Source: Calditrichota bacterium (lineage in GTDB: Bacteria; Calditrichota; Calditrichia; Calditrichales; Calditrichaceae). Taken from it: a stretch of DNA of 33,988 bases. The notes under the pieces are model-generated. The model was not told the DNA's origin, searched no databases, and saw only the letters and a list, made by a program, of their open reading frames with translations. The stretch covers positions 1 to 33,988 of the forward strand of contig JAJRSO010000036.1 of assembly GCA_024278755.1 (NCBI GenBank), written 5' to 3'. The translations under genes and the position numbers were made by a program. Shown here in pieces: positions 17,650 to 25,782 of the stretch (position 1 is the stretch's first letter; the number at the start of each line of letters is the position of its first letter).

Positions 17650-18257
17650 CGCCAGACACATGGGGGCTTTTAAATCGATTGATGGCACATCCCAGTCTTA
17701 ATGATTTTGCTTTGGCGGGTGGAACCAGCCTCGCCTTGCGCCTTGGGCATCGTATTTCAGTGGATTTAGATTTATTTTCAACTAAGAATTTTTCCGCTGA
17801 AACTCTGCTGCAAGAACTGCGTGAGGATTTTAAAATTGATATCCAAAATATCTCTAAGAATACATTAAATTTACAAATTGATGGTATTAAGGCGGATATT
17901 CTGGCTTATAAATATCCGCTGTTGGAAGATATTGAAACAATTGATAATATTCGTCTTTTTTCCGTTCCGGATATTGCCGCTATGAAGTTATCGGCGGTAA
18001 GCGCACGCGGGAGTAAAAAGGATTTTTATGATCTTCATTTTTTGTTAAAACAATATCCATTGCCGGCGCTGCTTGATTTTTATAAAAAAAAATATCAAAC
18101 GGATCAATATTATCATATTCTAAAAAGTTTAATCTTTTTTGATGATGCGGAAGACGAGCCGGAACCAAGACGATTGCAGCAAACAGTAAGCTGGGAAGCC
18201 ATAAAGTCAAGGTTTGAAAAAACTGTTAGGGCGTTAATTGAGCAAGAGGACAAATGA
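17628..18257 (+). CDS. AbiEii/AbiGii-type nucleotidyltransferase toxin
   Basis: This 209-residue protein has the AbiEii nucleotidyltransferase core: LAGGTSLALRLGHR then SVDLDLF, with G31-G32-T-S34 and the metal-binding D46 and D48. The second family motif is also present: K120 in AAMKLSAVSARGSKKDFYDL, with D132 and D135. Family members transfer nucleotides to tRNA or other RNA and act as toxins in type IV toxin-antitoxin or phage-abortive systems. It is somewhat shorter than classical AbiEii. The gene is intact and overlaps the DUF6922-like gene by 22 bases. The pair forms the first part of a block of accessory genes inserted in the polysaccharide locus. Confidence 0.88.
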   Translation: MLQTNALTPDTWGLLNRLMAHPSLNDFALAGGTSLALRLGHRISVDLDLFSTKNFSAETLLQELREDFKIDIQNISKNTLNLQIDGIKADILAYKYPLLEDIETIDNIRLFSVPDIAAMKLSAVSARGSKKDFYDLHFLLKQYPLPALLDFYKKKYQTDQYYHILKSLIFFDDAEDEPEPRRLQQTVSWEAIKSRFEKTVRALIEQEDK

Positions 18258-18348
18258 GTGTAAATATTTATCCGTGACATGGCCGCTATTTTAAGGAGCG
18301 TGGTACAATCCTTTAATTAAGCTAATACATTTAAAAAACGGGATTAAT

Positions 18349-18937
18349 ATGGCAAAGCAAAATATTCCAATTTAAAATTACGCTGCAAGGGAGCAAACCA
18401 GTAATTTGGCGAAGAATACTTGTACCAGATTCTTTTACATTCTGGGATTTGCATATGGCTATTCAGGATGCCATGGGCTGGGATAACGCGCATCTTCATG
18501 ACTTTACAGTGGCTAGTCTTGAAGGGGTTGACGAAGATCATATTGGTATCCCGGATGACAGCGGTTTTGATGAGTTCGATACAAAACCAGGCTGGAAAGT
18601 GAAAATTAAAAAATATTTTACCGAAGAAGGCGATTCGGCGTTTTATGAATATGATTTTGGCGATAGCTGGGGGCACAGTGTTGAACTGGAAAAAGTATTA
18701 CCCAAACTCATGGACATCAAATACCCTGTTTGTACCGCCGGTAAACGAGCCTGCCCGCCCGAAGACTGCGGCGGGGTTTGGGGATACAAAAATCTTTTGG
18801 ATATAATAAAAGCCCCCAGGCATGAAGAGTATGAGTCTATGATGGAATGGCTGGGCGGTGCATTTGATCCGGAAGCGTTCAATGCGGCAGAGGTATTTTT
18901 TACAGACCCCAAACAGCGTCTGAAATATATAATTTAG
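18349..18937 (+). pseudogene. Plasmid pRiA4b ORF-3-like gene with N-terminal frameshift
   Basis: The family's usual N-terminus (MAKQ...FQFKITL-G-S-K-P-V-I-W-R-R) can be read, but only in two frames. The ATG at 18349 starts MAKQ, then a one-base shift at the AAAA run 18359-18362 is needed to continue as IFQFKITLQGSKPVIWRR...FWDLHMAIQDAMGW. Without the shift the first frame stops after eight codons. The remaining open frame starts at an internal ATG (18449, 162 residues) and keeps the DFGDSWGH, CPPEDCGG and LGGAFDPEAFN motifs, so most of the domain survives. Members are often carried on mobile DNA; the function is unknown. It is either a recent pseudogene, a sequencing error, or a protein restarted at 18449 or the nearby TTG. 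Confidence 0.75.
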
Positions 18938-19039
18938 TGACAGTGACGGGAATGAAATAAAGTTTGTTTTTCAAAAAAATCTTTTTTGCAAACGGGACAG
19001 AATTTCTTAATTTTTTTTCTAAATTAAAAGGGCCTAAAA

Positions 19040-19264
19040 ATGCAGGCATTAAAATTTATTAAAACTATCAAAAAAAACAAGATTGTACTGAATATACCTG
19101 ATGAATTTGAGACGGATGATGCTGAAATTATCGTATTACCGTATAGGAAAAAAGAAAAAGATTTGCAGGCTTTGTTAAATGTTTCTATATGGAGCGCTGA
19201 AGATGTCAAGGGAATAGAAGAAGCAATTGAAGGGTTTAAAAATTGGAAAATCGAAGCATTCTGA
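19040..19264 (+). CDS. Small VapB-type antitoxin-like protein
   Basis: The product has 74 residues: an N-terminal beta strand/helix part (ALKFIKTIKKNKIVLNIPDEF) that looks like a short antitoxin DNA-binding fold, and an acidic, helical C-terminus (WSAEDVKGIEEAIEGFKNW) of the type that wraps a PIN-domain toxin. The identity rests mainly on its position: its end overlaps the start of a PIN-domain toxin gene by 22 bases. No standard MazE or RHH signature is obvious. The gene is clearly more AT-rich than the exporter gene upstream. Confidence 0.75.
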   Translation: MQALKFIKTIKKNKIVLNIPDEFETDDAEIIVLPYRKKEKDLQALLNVSIWSAEDVKGIEEAIEGFKNWKIEAF

Positions 19265-19638
19265 TAGATACTTCTATCGTAATTGATCATCTAAGAAAAT
19301 CTAGAAAAGATAATACATTACTCACAACATATTTTGAAAAATATACTCTTTTTACTTCTACAATCACTGTTTTTGAATTGTATGTGGGCGCCACTGATAA
19401 AAGAAAATATAGCGATATAGAAAAAATATTAAGTCAGGTTGCTATAATAGATTTCAATAGACCAATTGCTCAAAATGCAAGTATAATTTTTAATAAGCTA
19501 AAATTCAAGAATCAACTTATTGATTACAGAGATTTGTTTATTGCCGCTACAGCTATTGCAAACAACATCCCTTTAGCAACTCTTAATATCAAACATTTTG
19601 AGAGAGTAGAAGAGTTGAAATTAGCTCCCATGAAATAG
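19243..19638 (+). CDS. PIN-domain toxin, VapC-like ribonuclease
   Basis: This 131-residue PIN domain starts at a TTG inside the antitoxin gene. Acidic active-site residues are visible: D9 in ILIDTSIVID, E45 in VFELYVGA and D97 in DLFIAATAIA. In the last motif (LATLNIKHFERV) the usual acidic residue is replaced by N115/H118, a variant also common in this family. VapC toxins cleave tRNA or rRNA when the antitoxin is lost. It forms a toxin-antitoxin pair with the upstream small gene. Downstream lies the scar region 19639-19985, 347 bases that hold only two gene fragments and AT-rich leader sequence for the Wzz gene. Confidence 0.9.
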   Translation: MENRSILIDTSIVIDHLRKSRKDNTLLTTYFEKYTLFTSTITVFELYVGATDKRKYSDIEKILSQVAIIDFNRPIAQNASIIFNKLKFKNQLIDYRDLFIAATAIANNIPLATLNIKHFERVEELKLAPMK

Positions 19639-19716
19639 GGACTTTCCAAAGCGCAAAAAGGCATATCGTACTATTAATAAAATTGGTAAATCATTACCGT
19701 AACGGGCGTTATAGTA

Positions 19717-19815
19717 ATGATGGAATGGCTGGGCGGTGCGTTTGATCCGGAAGCGTTCAATGCGGCAGAGGTATTTTTTACAGACCCCAAACAGCGCCTG
19801 AAATATGTTTTATAG
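19717..19815 (+). pseudogene. 3' fragment of a second pRiA4b ORF-3-like gene
   Basis: These 99 bases match 18839-18937 at 93 positions and encode the same C-terminal residues (MMEWLGGAFDPEAF...DPKQRLKY) with a different last pair (VL instead of II) and a stop. Homology starts abruptly at the ATGATG and nothing upstream resembles the rest of the gene. The different ending shows that it came from a related gene, not from a simple copy of the neighbour. It has no plausible product of its own. Confidence 0.88.
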
Positions 19816-19836
19816 CGCAAGCGCCACAGAGTGGTT

Positions 19837-19884
19837 TTAAGTAGCGTGGCGTCTGTAACTTTGAACGTAGATCGGGTGAGATAG
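19837..19884 (+). pseudogene. 3' remnant of a Wza-like exporter gene
   Basis: This segment encodes LSSVASVTLNVDRVR and stop, against LSSVATVILIVDRVR and stop at the end of the exporter gene (17320-17367): 12 of 15 residues are identical. The DNA matches at 34 of 48 positions, with most differences in third codon positions, as expected for a diverged coding homologue. No longer frame extends upstream. It sits directly before the Wzz-like gene, where the end of an exporter gene would be expected in an unbroken operon. Confidence 0.72.
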
Positions 19885-19985
19885 AGGCATAAGAATACCA
19901 AAAAAGAATGGTTTTATGTTTTGTTTAGAGACAGTAATTACAATATTAATTCTGAAAATATATCAATTATCTATGAGAAATTATA

Positions 19986-20972
19986 ATGTCAAAACAAATA
20001 ACAAATATGGAAGAACTTTTTCAGCAGCTTTGGGCTAAAAGAATAAAGTTTTTACTAATTTCAGGTACTTTTTTCTTTTTAACTATTATTTATCTTGTCT
20101 TTGCTACAAATTGGTATACTGCCACTATTAAAATTATTCCTTCAGAGCCAAATGACAATATGATGTTAAGACAATATGCAAGCATTGCCGCCCTTGCCGG
20201 TGTAAATATTCCAATGGGAGCTGCTAGTCAACACTATTTTTATCCCGAAATTATAAAATCAAACTTTATCTTAGACAGAATACTTGAGCATAAATTCAAA
20301 ACAGAAAACCCCAATATTCAAATGACCGTTTTCGATATATTAGGTATTGAAATTGATTCAAGCGAAGCTGACTGGAGGTTTAAACTCTATGAAAAAACAA
20401 AAAAAAGATTTCGTAATAGTTTCATTAAAACCGAGATCGATGAATTAACAGAGATGATTATTGTAAGCATAGAATTACCGAATGATAGGATTTTTGTTAA
20501 AGAAGTGGCAAATTTTATTATAACTGAATTAGATAAATATAACCGTATCTATAAAAGGACTAAGGCAAAAGACCAACGATTGGTTATTGAAAAAGGAATT
20601 AAAGAAAACTTAAAAAACTTAAAAAATGCTGAAGCAAAACTTGTACAATTTGAAATAAAGAATAAAGATGTCACATCTCCTGAAAAAAAGGTTTATTTAA
20701 ATGGTTTACAAATGGATGTGGATATTTTTTATACTATAGTAAAAGAACTGAAGAAACAATTAGAATTAATTAAAATTGAAGAAGTAAAACAGACCCCAAC
20801 ATTGGATATACTGGAAAAAGCAAGTAAACCTTATGAAGCAAGTAAACCTAAAAAAATTGTACTTTTATTTCTTGGACTAATTTTAAGCGTACTTATTGCA
20901 TTCTTTTTTGTATTATTCCCGGTGTCTACTATAAAAAGCTATTTTAACCTTTCTAAAATTATAAATAAGTAA
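19986..20972 (+). CDS. Wzz-like polysaccharide chain-length regulator (PCP family)
   Basis: The protein has 328 residues. A cytosolic N-terminus is followed by a first membrane helix at about residues 22-42 (KFLLISGTFFFLTIIYLVFA), a long periplasmic region rich in helices and coiled coil (EKGIKENLKNLKNAEAKLV), then a P-rich segment and a second membrane helix at about 288-310 (KIVLLFLGLILSVLIAFFF). This is the polysaccharide co-polymerase topology. No Walker motif or tyrosine cluster follows, so it lacks the kinase domain of Wzc. It should set polymer length with the Wzy polymerase and touch the outer-membrane exporter. It is the first gene of the tightly packed AT-rich part of the operon. 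Confidence 0.87.
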   Translation: MSKQITNMEELFQQLWAKRIKFLLISGTFFFLTIIYLVFATNWYTATIKIIPSEPNDNMMLRQYASIAALAGVNIPMGAASQHYFYPEIIKSNFILDRILEHKFKTENPNIQMTVFDILGIEIDSSEADWRFKLYEKTKKRFRNSFIKTEIDELTEMIIVSIELPNDRIFVKEVANFIITELDKYNRIYKRTKAKDQRLVIEKGIKENLKNLKNAEAKLVQFEIKNKDVTSPEKKVYLNGLQMDVDIFYTIVKELKKQLELIKIEEVKQTPTLDILEKASKPYEASKPKKIVLLFLGLILSVLIAFFFVLFPVSTIKSYFNLSKIINK

Positions 20973-20979
20973 AAATCTA

Positions 20980-22278
20980 TTGGCATTCAAAAATTTTACA
21001 TTTTGGATTAAGGACAAACTAGACAAAAGGCCAATTGTGAGAAACATTGGCCTTTTGACATCTGGAACGATCTTAGCCCAAATAGTCTCCATTACCGCAT
21101 CGCCATTCCTAACTAGAATATTTTCTCCTGAAGATTTTGGCATTCAAAATACATTCCTTTCACTTTTATCTATTTTGAACGTTGCTGCTGCTTTAAGATT
21201 TGAACTTGTTATTCCATTAGTCAAGCAAAATAGAATAGCGTCTCAGATGGTTCTATTATCTATTTTGGCAGTCTTCTTTTCGTCAACGATTGTTTTTCTA
21301 TGTATCATTTTTCTACATCTAAATAATTATCAATTTTTTAGTTTTCAGATTTCAAATAACTATCTTTTTTTAATTCCTGTTAGTTTATTATTTTCTGGGT
21401 TTTACCTAGTTCTAAATTATTGGGCAATTCGAATTGAAAGGTTCGAGGTAATTGCCAAAACAAAATTATTACAGGCATTTAACGGTACAGTGAGCCAAAT
21501 CATTCTTGGACTAATTGGAGTCAAACCACTTGGTCTAATCATTGGTTCGATTATTAAACAGGCAAGCGGTGGATGGAAATTATTTAGAGTTTATAAAAAA
21601 ACATCCTTAACACTAAGGCCTGATTTTAATATCATGGTTAAATTGGCCAAAAAATATAAAAGTTATCCCCTTGTTTCCAGTTGGTCTGGTATCGTTAATG
21701 TCCTAAGTTTAAACTTACCGGTGTTATTACTTTCTAAATTATACGGTTTTAAAATAGCCGGATATTTTGGTTTTAGTTTAATGATTATTAGCCTTCCGGT
21801 AACTTTGGTTGGTAAATCAATTTCACAAGTTTTTATTGGCCAAGCCTCAAAGTTAATTGGGAAAGATCTTCAACAATTAAAAAAACTTTATAATAAAATC
21901 ATAAAAACACTTTTTTTAACAGGTGTTCTTCCTACTCTTTTTTTATTCTCTTTTGGACCACAGTTATTTGCATTTGTTTTTGGAGAAAATTGGTATATAT
22001 CAGGGGTTATTGTCCGGGCTCTTTCTCTTGTATTTCTATTCCAATTTATTTTAATTCCGACATCTCAACTGTTAAACATTTTACAAAGACAAAGCATCCA
22101 GTTTGTTTGGGATTTTATTCGTTTTATTTTTATCCTTTCAAGTATTCTTATTCCCAGCATTTTAGAATATACTTATTTACAAACAATCGTTTCCTATAGT
22201 ATCACAATGATAGTATTCTATATTGTTTTGTATGTTATCCATATCTATGAATTGAATACAATAAAATTAACCAGCTAA
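20980..22278 (+). CDS. Wzx-type polysaccharide flippase (MOP superfamily)
   Basis: This 432-residue integral membrane protein has about a dozen hydrophobic helices. The N-terminus (RNIGLLTSGTILAQIVSITASPFLTRIFSPEDFG) is the standard opening of the polysaccharide-synthesis MATE-like family. It moves undecaprenyl-linked repeat units from the cytosolic to the periplasmic face of the inner membrane. The start is a TTG seven bases after the Wzz-like stop. There is no clear Shine-Dalgarno, so coupling to the upstream gene is likely; no better ATG occurs before the conserved N-terminus. Confidence 0.93.
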   Translation: MAFKNFTFWIKDKLDKRPIVRNIGLLTSGTILAQIVSITASPFLTRIFSPEDFGIQNTFLSLLSILNVAAALRFELVIPLVKQNRIASQMVLLSILAVFFSSTIVFLCIIFLHLNNYQFFSFQISNNYLFLIPVSLLFSGFYLVLNYWAIRIERFEVIAKTKLLQAFNGTVSQIILGLIGVKPLGLIIGSIIKQASGGWKLFRVYKKTSLTLRPDFNIMVKLAKKYKSYPLVSSWSGIVNVLSLNLPVLLLSKLYGFKIAGYFGFSLMIISLPVTLVGKSISQVFIGQASKLIGKDLQQLKKLYNKIIKTLFLTGVLPTLFLFSFGPQLFAFVFGENWYISGVIVRALSLVFLFQFILIPTSQLLNILQRQSIQFVWDFIRFIFILSSILIPSILEYTYLQTIVSYSITMIVFYIVLYVIHIYELNTIKLTS

Positions 22279-22279
22279 A

Positions 22280-23362
22280 ATGAAAAAAATAAAAAAGATC
22301 GTTTATTTCATATATTTAAATGATGGAATTGAGAGCGGTGTCTATAAAAAAATCAGAGATACTATACTCTTATGGAAGCAATTTCATATAAACCATCTAT
22401 TAATAATTATAACATCCAATCCTGATACACAGGAAAGTATAAAAACCGTAAGAAATATAAACATAAAATGTTATTTATTTAACAATTATTTTGAACGTTT
22501 AATTCAGTACAGATTAATTAGAAAAGAAATCTATAGATATAAACCAGATATCGTCTATTTTAGATTTCAATCCTATAGCCCCGATTATTCAAAAATTGCT
22601 AAATCCTTTCCTGTTTTTGTTGAAATAAATTCAAATGAAAGTATTGAACGAAAAGCGACAAATGCCTTATCTTATTATTATAATGTATTCACCAGGCATC
22701 TGATTCTTTCAAAAGCATCTGGATTGGTATTTGTTTCCAGAGAGCTTTCAAATAGCAAAAGTTATAAAAGATTTAATAAAAGTATACTTGTATTGGGAAA
22801 TGGTATAGACTTTAAACGTATTACAAAAATTTCCCCTCCCAAAAATTCAAATCCAAATCTTGTTTTTTTAGGAAATGGCAAACAAATATGGAGTGGTATT
22901 GATAAGATACTAACTCTGGCGAATCTCTTTCCTAAATGGCATTTTCATCTCATTGGGATAAAGAAGAGTGAGTTACCGCATGCACCAGAGAACATTACCC
23001 TTTATGGTTACTTACCCTATGATAAGTATATTAAAATTTATGAGAAAATTGATGTCGCTATTGGAACACTAGCACTTCATAGAAAAAACATGAATGAAAC
23101 TTCTGCTTTAAAAATCCTAGAATATCTGTCATGTGGAATACCCGTTATTATCGGCTATAAAGAAACAAACTTTCCTAATATTGAAAAGTTTATTTTACGA
23201 TTGCCGAATGTGGAAAACAATATTACTCCCTATAAAAAAAGGATTGAAACTTTTGTTCATAACTGGATGAATAAAAGAGTTAACCTTAATGATATTGAAC
23301 ATATTAATTCTGAGGCGATTGAAATGAAGCGAATTTCATTTCTAATGGAAAATTGGAAATAG
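22280..23362 (+). CDS. GT-B glycosyltransferase, GT4-like
   Basis: The 360-residue cytosolic or peripheral enzyme has a GT-B fold pattern. The N-terminal acceptor half (KKIVYFIYLNDGIESGVYKK) and C-terminal donor half (LVFLGNGKQIWSGIDKILTLA) each carry a nucleotide-sugar-fold glycine loop. The E-x7-E motif of retaining GT4 enzymes is E273...E281 in ETSALKILEYLSCGIPVI. It adds one sugar to the lipid-linked repeat unit; donor and acceptor cannot be told. It starts one base after the flippase stop, and the whole gene is strongly AT-rich. Confidence 0.85.
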   Translation: MKKIKKIVYFIYLNDGIESGVYKKIRDTILLWKQFHINHLLIIITSNPDTQESIKTVRNINIKCYLFNNYFERLIQYRLIRKEIYRYKPDIVYFRFQSYSPDYSKIAKSFPVFVEINSNESIERKATNALSYYYNVFTRHLILSKASGLVFVSRELSNSKSYKRFNKSILVLGNGIDFKRITKISPPKNSNPNLVFLGNGKQIWSGIDKILTLANLFPKWHFHLIGIKKSELPHAPENITLYGYLPYDKYIKIYEKIDVAIGTLALHRKNMNETSALKILEYLSCGIPVIIGYKETNFPNIEKFILRLPNVENNITPYKKRIETFVHNWMNKRVNLNDIEHINSEAIEMKRISFLMENWK

Positions 23363-23366
23363 TTTT

Positions 23367-24614
23367 ATGCTGTTTTTTGCATCAATAGTTATTTTGTTAT
23401 TAACCGCATTTATTATATATATTTTAATCTTAAATAGGATAAAAATTGATATTGGCTGGTTGATAGGTTTCTATCTGTTTTTTGATATATACGGCTATCT
23501 GTTTCTTCAAATTACTAATTTATTTTCACCTCTTTTACTAATCGTATATCTTTCAGTTGCATCTATCTTGTATTCATTAATTAGCGACTACCAAGTTTTT
23601 CTCCGTGGCATAAAAAATTGGTCTATCATTTTATGGCTAATTTTTGTTTTATATATTATCGTATCAGTTCTTTGGACGAAAAATCCATCATATGCTGTTT
23701 TTAAACTTCAGATTTTTTTTATACGTGCATTTTTACCAGGACTATCCATATACTTTGTTTATAATAGATTTCATTTATTTTCTTGGAGGCCTGTACTATT
23801 AAGCGGATTGTTTTATACATTTTTATTTATTGTTTTAGGAAAGGCCTCAACCGCATACCAAGGCAGAATCACATTAGCAGGAGCAAACCCTATTTGGTTG
23901 GGAAGAGTTTCCCTCTTATTTGTTACAATTGCTATGCTTGTTCCAGGAACAAAAAAAGTTTATAAATATATAATCGTTACCATCGGATTAATAGCCGGGT
24001 ATTTTGCTCAATCAAAAGGGCCTTTTATGGGTTTACTTATTGCATTATTGGTATATAGGTTATTAATTCAAAACAAAAAGAACAACATCGATACTCAAAA
24101 AAAGATAAAGTATATTTTAAAACTATTAATTGTATCAATTATTGGTTTTATAGCGATTGCTGTCTTTCTAAATTACATTGGTTTATTCGAAGGGACTCGA
24201 TTTGAAGTACTTTTTAGTTTTAAACAAATGTTTTCAAATATTTCCTTTTTAGATAGAATTCTGAGATATATTAAAGCAATCCGATTGTTTGGGTCGAACC
24301 CTGTTACCGGTGTTGGAGTAGGAGGTTTCTCAGTACTTGATGAACGTGATTATCCCCACAATCTTTTACTTGAAATTGGATGTGAATTGGGAAGTCTTGG
24401 TTTGATTTTATGGATTGCTATAATTTTACAAACATATAGGAAATCAAATAATTTTATTATTATTTCAACATTATTTACACAATCTTTAGTTTACTCTTTA
24501 TTCAGTGGAGACCTTGGTTATAACTATGAATATGCTCTATTTAGTTTTATTGCAATTACTTTACACAATAATCTGGTAAAAAAGAAATTTCTAAACTATG
24601 AAAAAAAAGCCTAA
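23367..24614 (+). CDS. O-antigen polymerase/ligase family protein (Wzy-like)
   Basis: This 415-residue membrane protein has about ten or more helices and the Wzy_C signature region: a periplasmic loop followed by NPVTGVGVGGFSVL, then YPHNLLLEIGCELGSLGLIL. This glycine-rich HN-x-L-x-E pattern is shared by O-antigen polymerases and WaaL-type ligases. Given the Wzz- and Wzx-like genes beside it, a repeat-unit polymerase is the better reading. Its 3' end overlaps the deacetylase gene by 17 bases, so translation is coupled. Confidence 0.88.
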   Translation: MLFFASIVILLLTAFIIYILILNRIKIDIGWLIGFYLFFDIYGYLFLQITNLFSPLLLIVYLSVASILYSLISDYQVFLRGIKNWSIILWLIFVLYIIVSVLWTKNPSYAVFKLQIFFIRAFLPGLSIYFVYNRFHLFSWRPVLLSGLFYTFLFIVLGKASTAYQGRITLAGANPIWLGRVSLLFVTIAMLVPGTKKVYKYIIVTIGLIAGYFAQSKGPFMGLLIALLVYRLLIQNKKNNIDTQKKIKYILKLLIVSIIGFIAIAVFLNYIGLFEGTRFEVLFSFKQMFSNISFLDRILRYIKAIRLFGSNPVTGVGVGGFSVLDERDYPHNLLLEIGCELGSLGLILWIAIILQTYRKSNNFIIISTLFTQSLVYSLFSGDLGYNYEYALFSFIAITLHNNLVKKKFLNYEKKA

Positions 24615-25770
24615 AAAAAATACAGCAATCCCTATTATTTATTACCATAGTATTGCAAATCAAAAAAAGAAGAGTCCTTGGAGTTTCCTTAGCTATCCAA
24701 TTGATCTTTTTGAAGCACACATGAAATATCTTCGTAAAAAAGGATTTACATTCCTTTTTATGAACGATGTTTATGAAATAATGAAAACCGGAAACTACCC
24801 TTCATCTAAAGTTATCGCTATTCATTTTGATGATGGCTTTTTAGATAATTGGGTATTCGCATTTCCTATTTTAAAAAAGTATCATATTAAAGCGACTATT
24901 TATGTGAACCCAGAGTTTGCAGATACAATAGTTCAACCCAGACCAACAATGGAAGATGTAATAGCCGGTTCAATAAGATATGACGATCTAGACTGGTGGG
25001 GATATCTATCATGGAATGAAATGAAAATTATGGAAGAATCCGGTCTTATTGATATTCAATCACATTCACTAACCCATACTTGGTACTTTTCAGGTAATAG
25101 CATAATTGATTTTCATCATCCGAACGATCACTACTATTGGTTGTTCTGGAATAAGTTTCCAAAGAAAAAACCTGTCTGGCTTTCTGAAATAGACCATCAT
25201 ACGTTTGAGCTTGGGAGACCTGTATATGAAAATGGTAAATCTATTACAATAAAAAAATATTATGAAGATGAAACACTAAAAAGTCTTTTGATAAAATTTG
25301 TTAACGACAATGGCGCCGGACGTTTTTTTGATAATCCTAATTGGAAAACAATTTTATATGAACAAGTAAATTCATATAAAAAAAAGAATACGCTCAATGA
25401 GCGTTTTGAAACAGAGGAAGAATACTGCGACCGTGTAAGATATGAATTAGCGAAAAGCAAAAAACTTATCGAGCAACACTTAAACAAACAAATTGACTTT
25501 TTATGCTGGCCTGGCGGTGGACAAAATAGCACCTCCTTTGATATTGCCTATAAAGTTGGATATAAAAGTACAACAAAAGGAAATAACTTAAATAAATTTG
25601 GCGGAGATCCAAGATCTGTTAGTCGCGTCGCAGCAAACATTAATATTAAAATACCAGTTTTTCAAAAATGGTTTGATTTAATGTTTTTGCATTTCCAAAT
25701 AATTCGGGGTCAGGGTGGTTTAGTCAGCAAATCCATAGGTAATATCCTTAAAAAACTATTCTTAAAATAA
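24598..25770 (+). CDS. CE4 polysaccharide deacetylase family protein (NodB homology)
   Basis: The product is 390 residues. CE4 motifs are present: IPIIYYHSI near the N-terminus, motif 1 in IHFDDGF (D78, D79), motif 2 in QSHSLTH (metal ligands H156 and H160), and a motif-3-like LCWPGGGQNSTS near residue 300. A long insert of about 140 residues, rich in Trp, Lys and aromatic residues, separates motifs 2 and 3. CE4 enzymes remove N- or O-acetyl groups from sugars. No signal peptide is visible (the N-terminus is MKKKPKKNTAI), so unlike most CE4 enzymes it may act in the cytosol on lipid-linked sugar intermediates. It overlaps the polymerase gene. Confidence 0.88.
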   Translation: MKKKPKKNTAIPIIYYHSIANQKKKSPWSFLSYPIDLFEAHMKYLRKKGFTFLFMNDVYEIMKTGNYPSSKVIAIHFDDGFLDNWVFAFPILKKYHIKATIYVNPEFADTIVQPRPTMEDVIAGSIRYDDLDWWGYLSWNEMKIMEESGLIDIQSHSLTHTWYFSGNSIIDFHHPNDHYYWLFWNKFPKKKPVWLSEIDHHTFELGRPVYENGKSITIKKYYEDETLKSLLIKFVNDNGAGRFFDNPNWKTILYEQVNSYKKKNTLNERFETEEEYCDRVRYELAKSKKLIEQHLNKQIDFLCWPGGGQNSTSFDIAYKVGYKSTTKGNNLNKFGGDPRSVSRVAANINIKIPVFQKWFDLMFLHFQIIRGQGGLVSKSIGNILKKLFLK

Positions 25771-25782
25771 AAGATTTTTTTA

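Noticed and set aside
18359-18362. Programmed ribosomal frameshift
   Set aside because: A four-A run is too short, and there is no X-XXY-YYZ slippery heptamer, stimulatory stem or family precedent known to me; mutation or sequence error is simpler.
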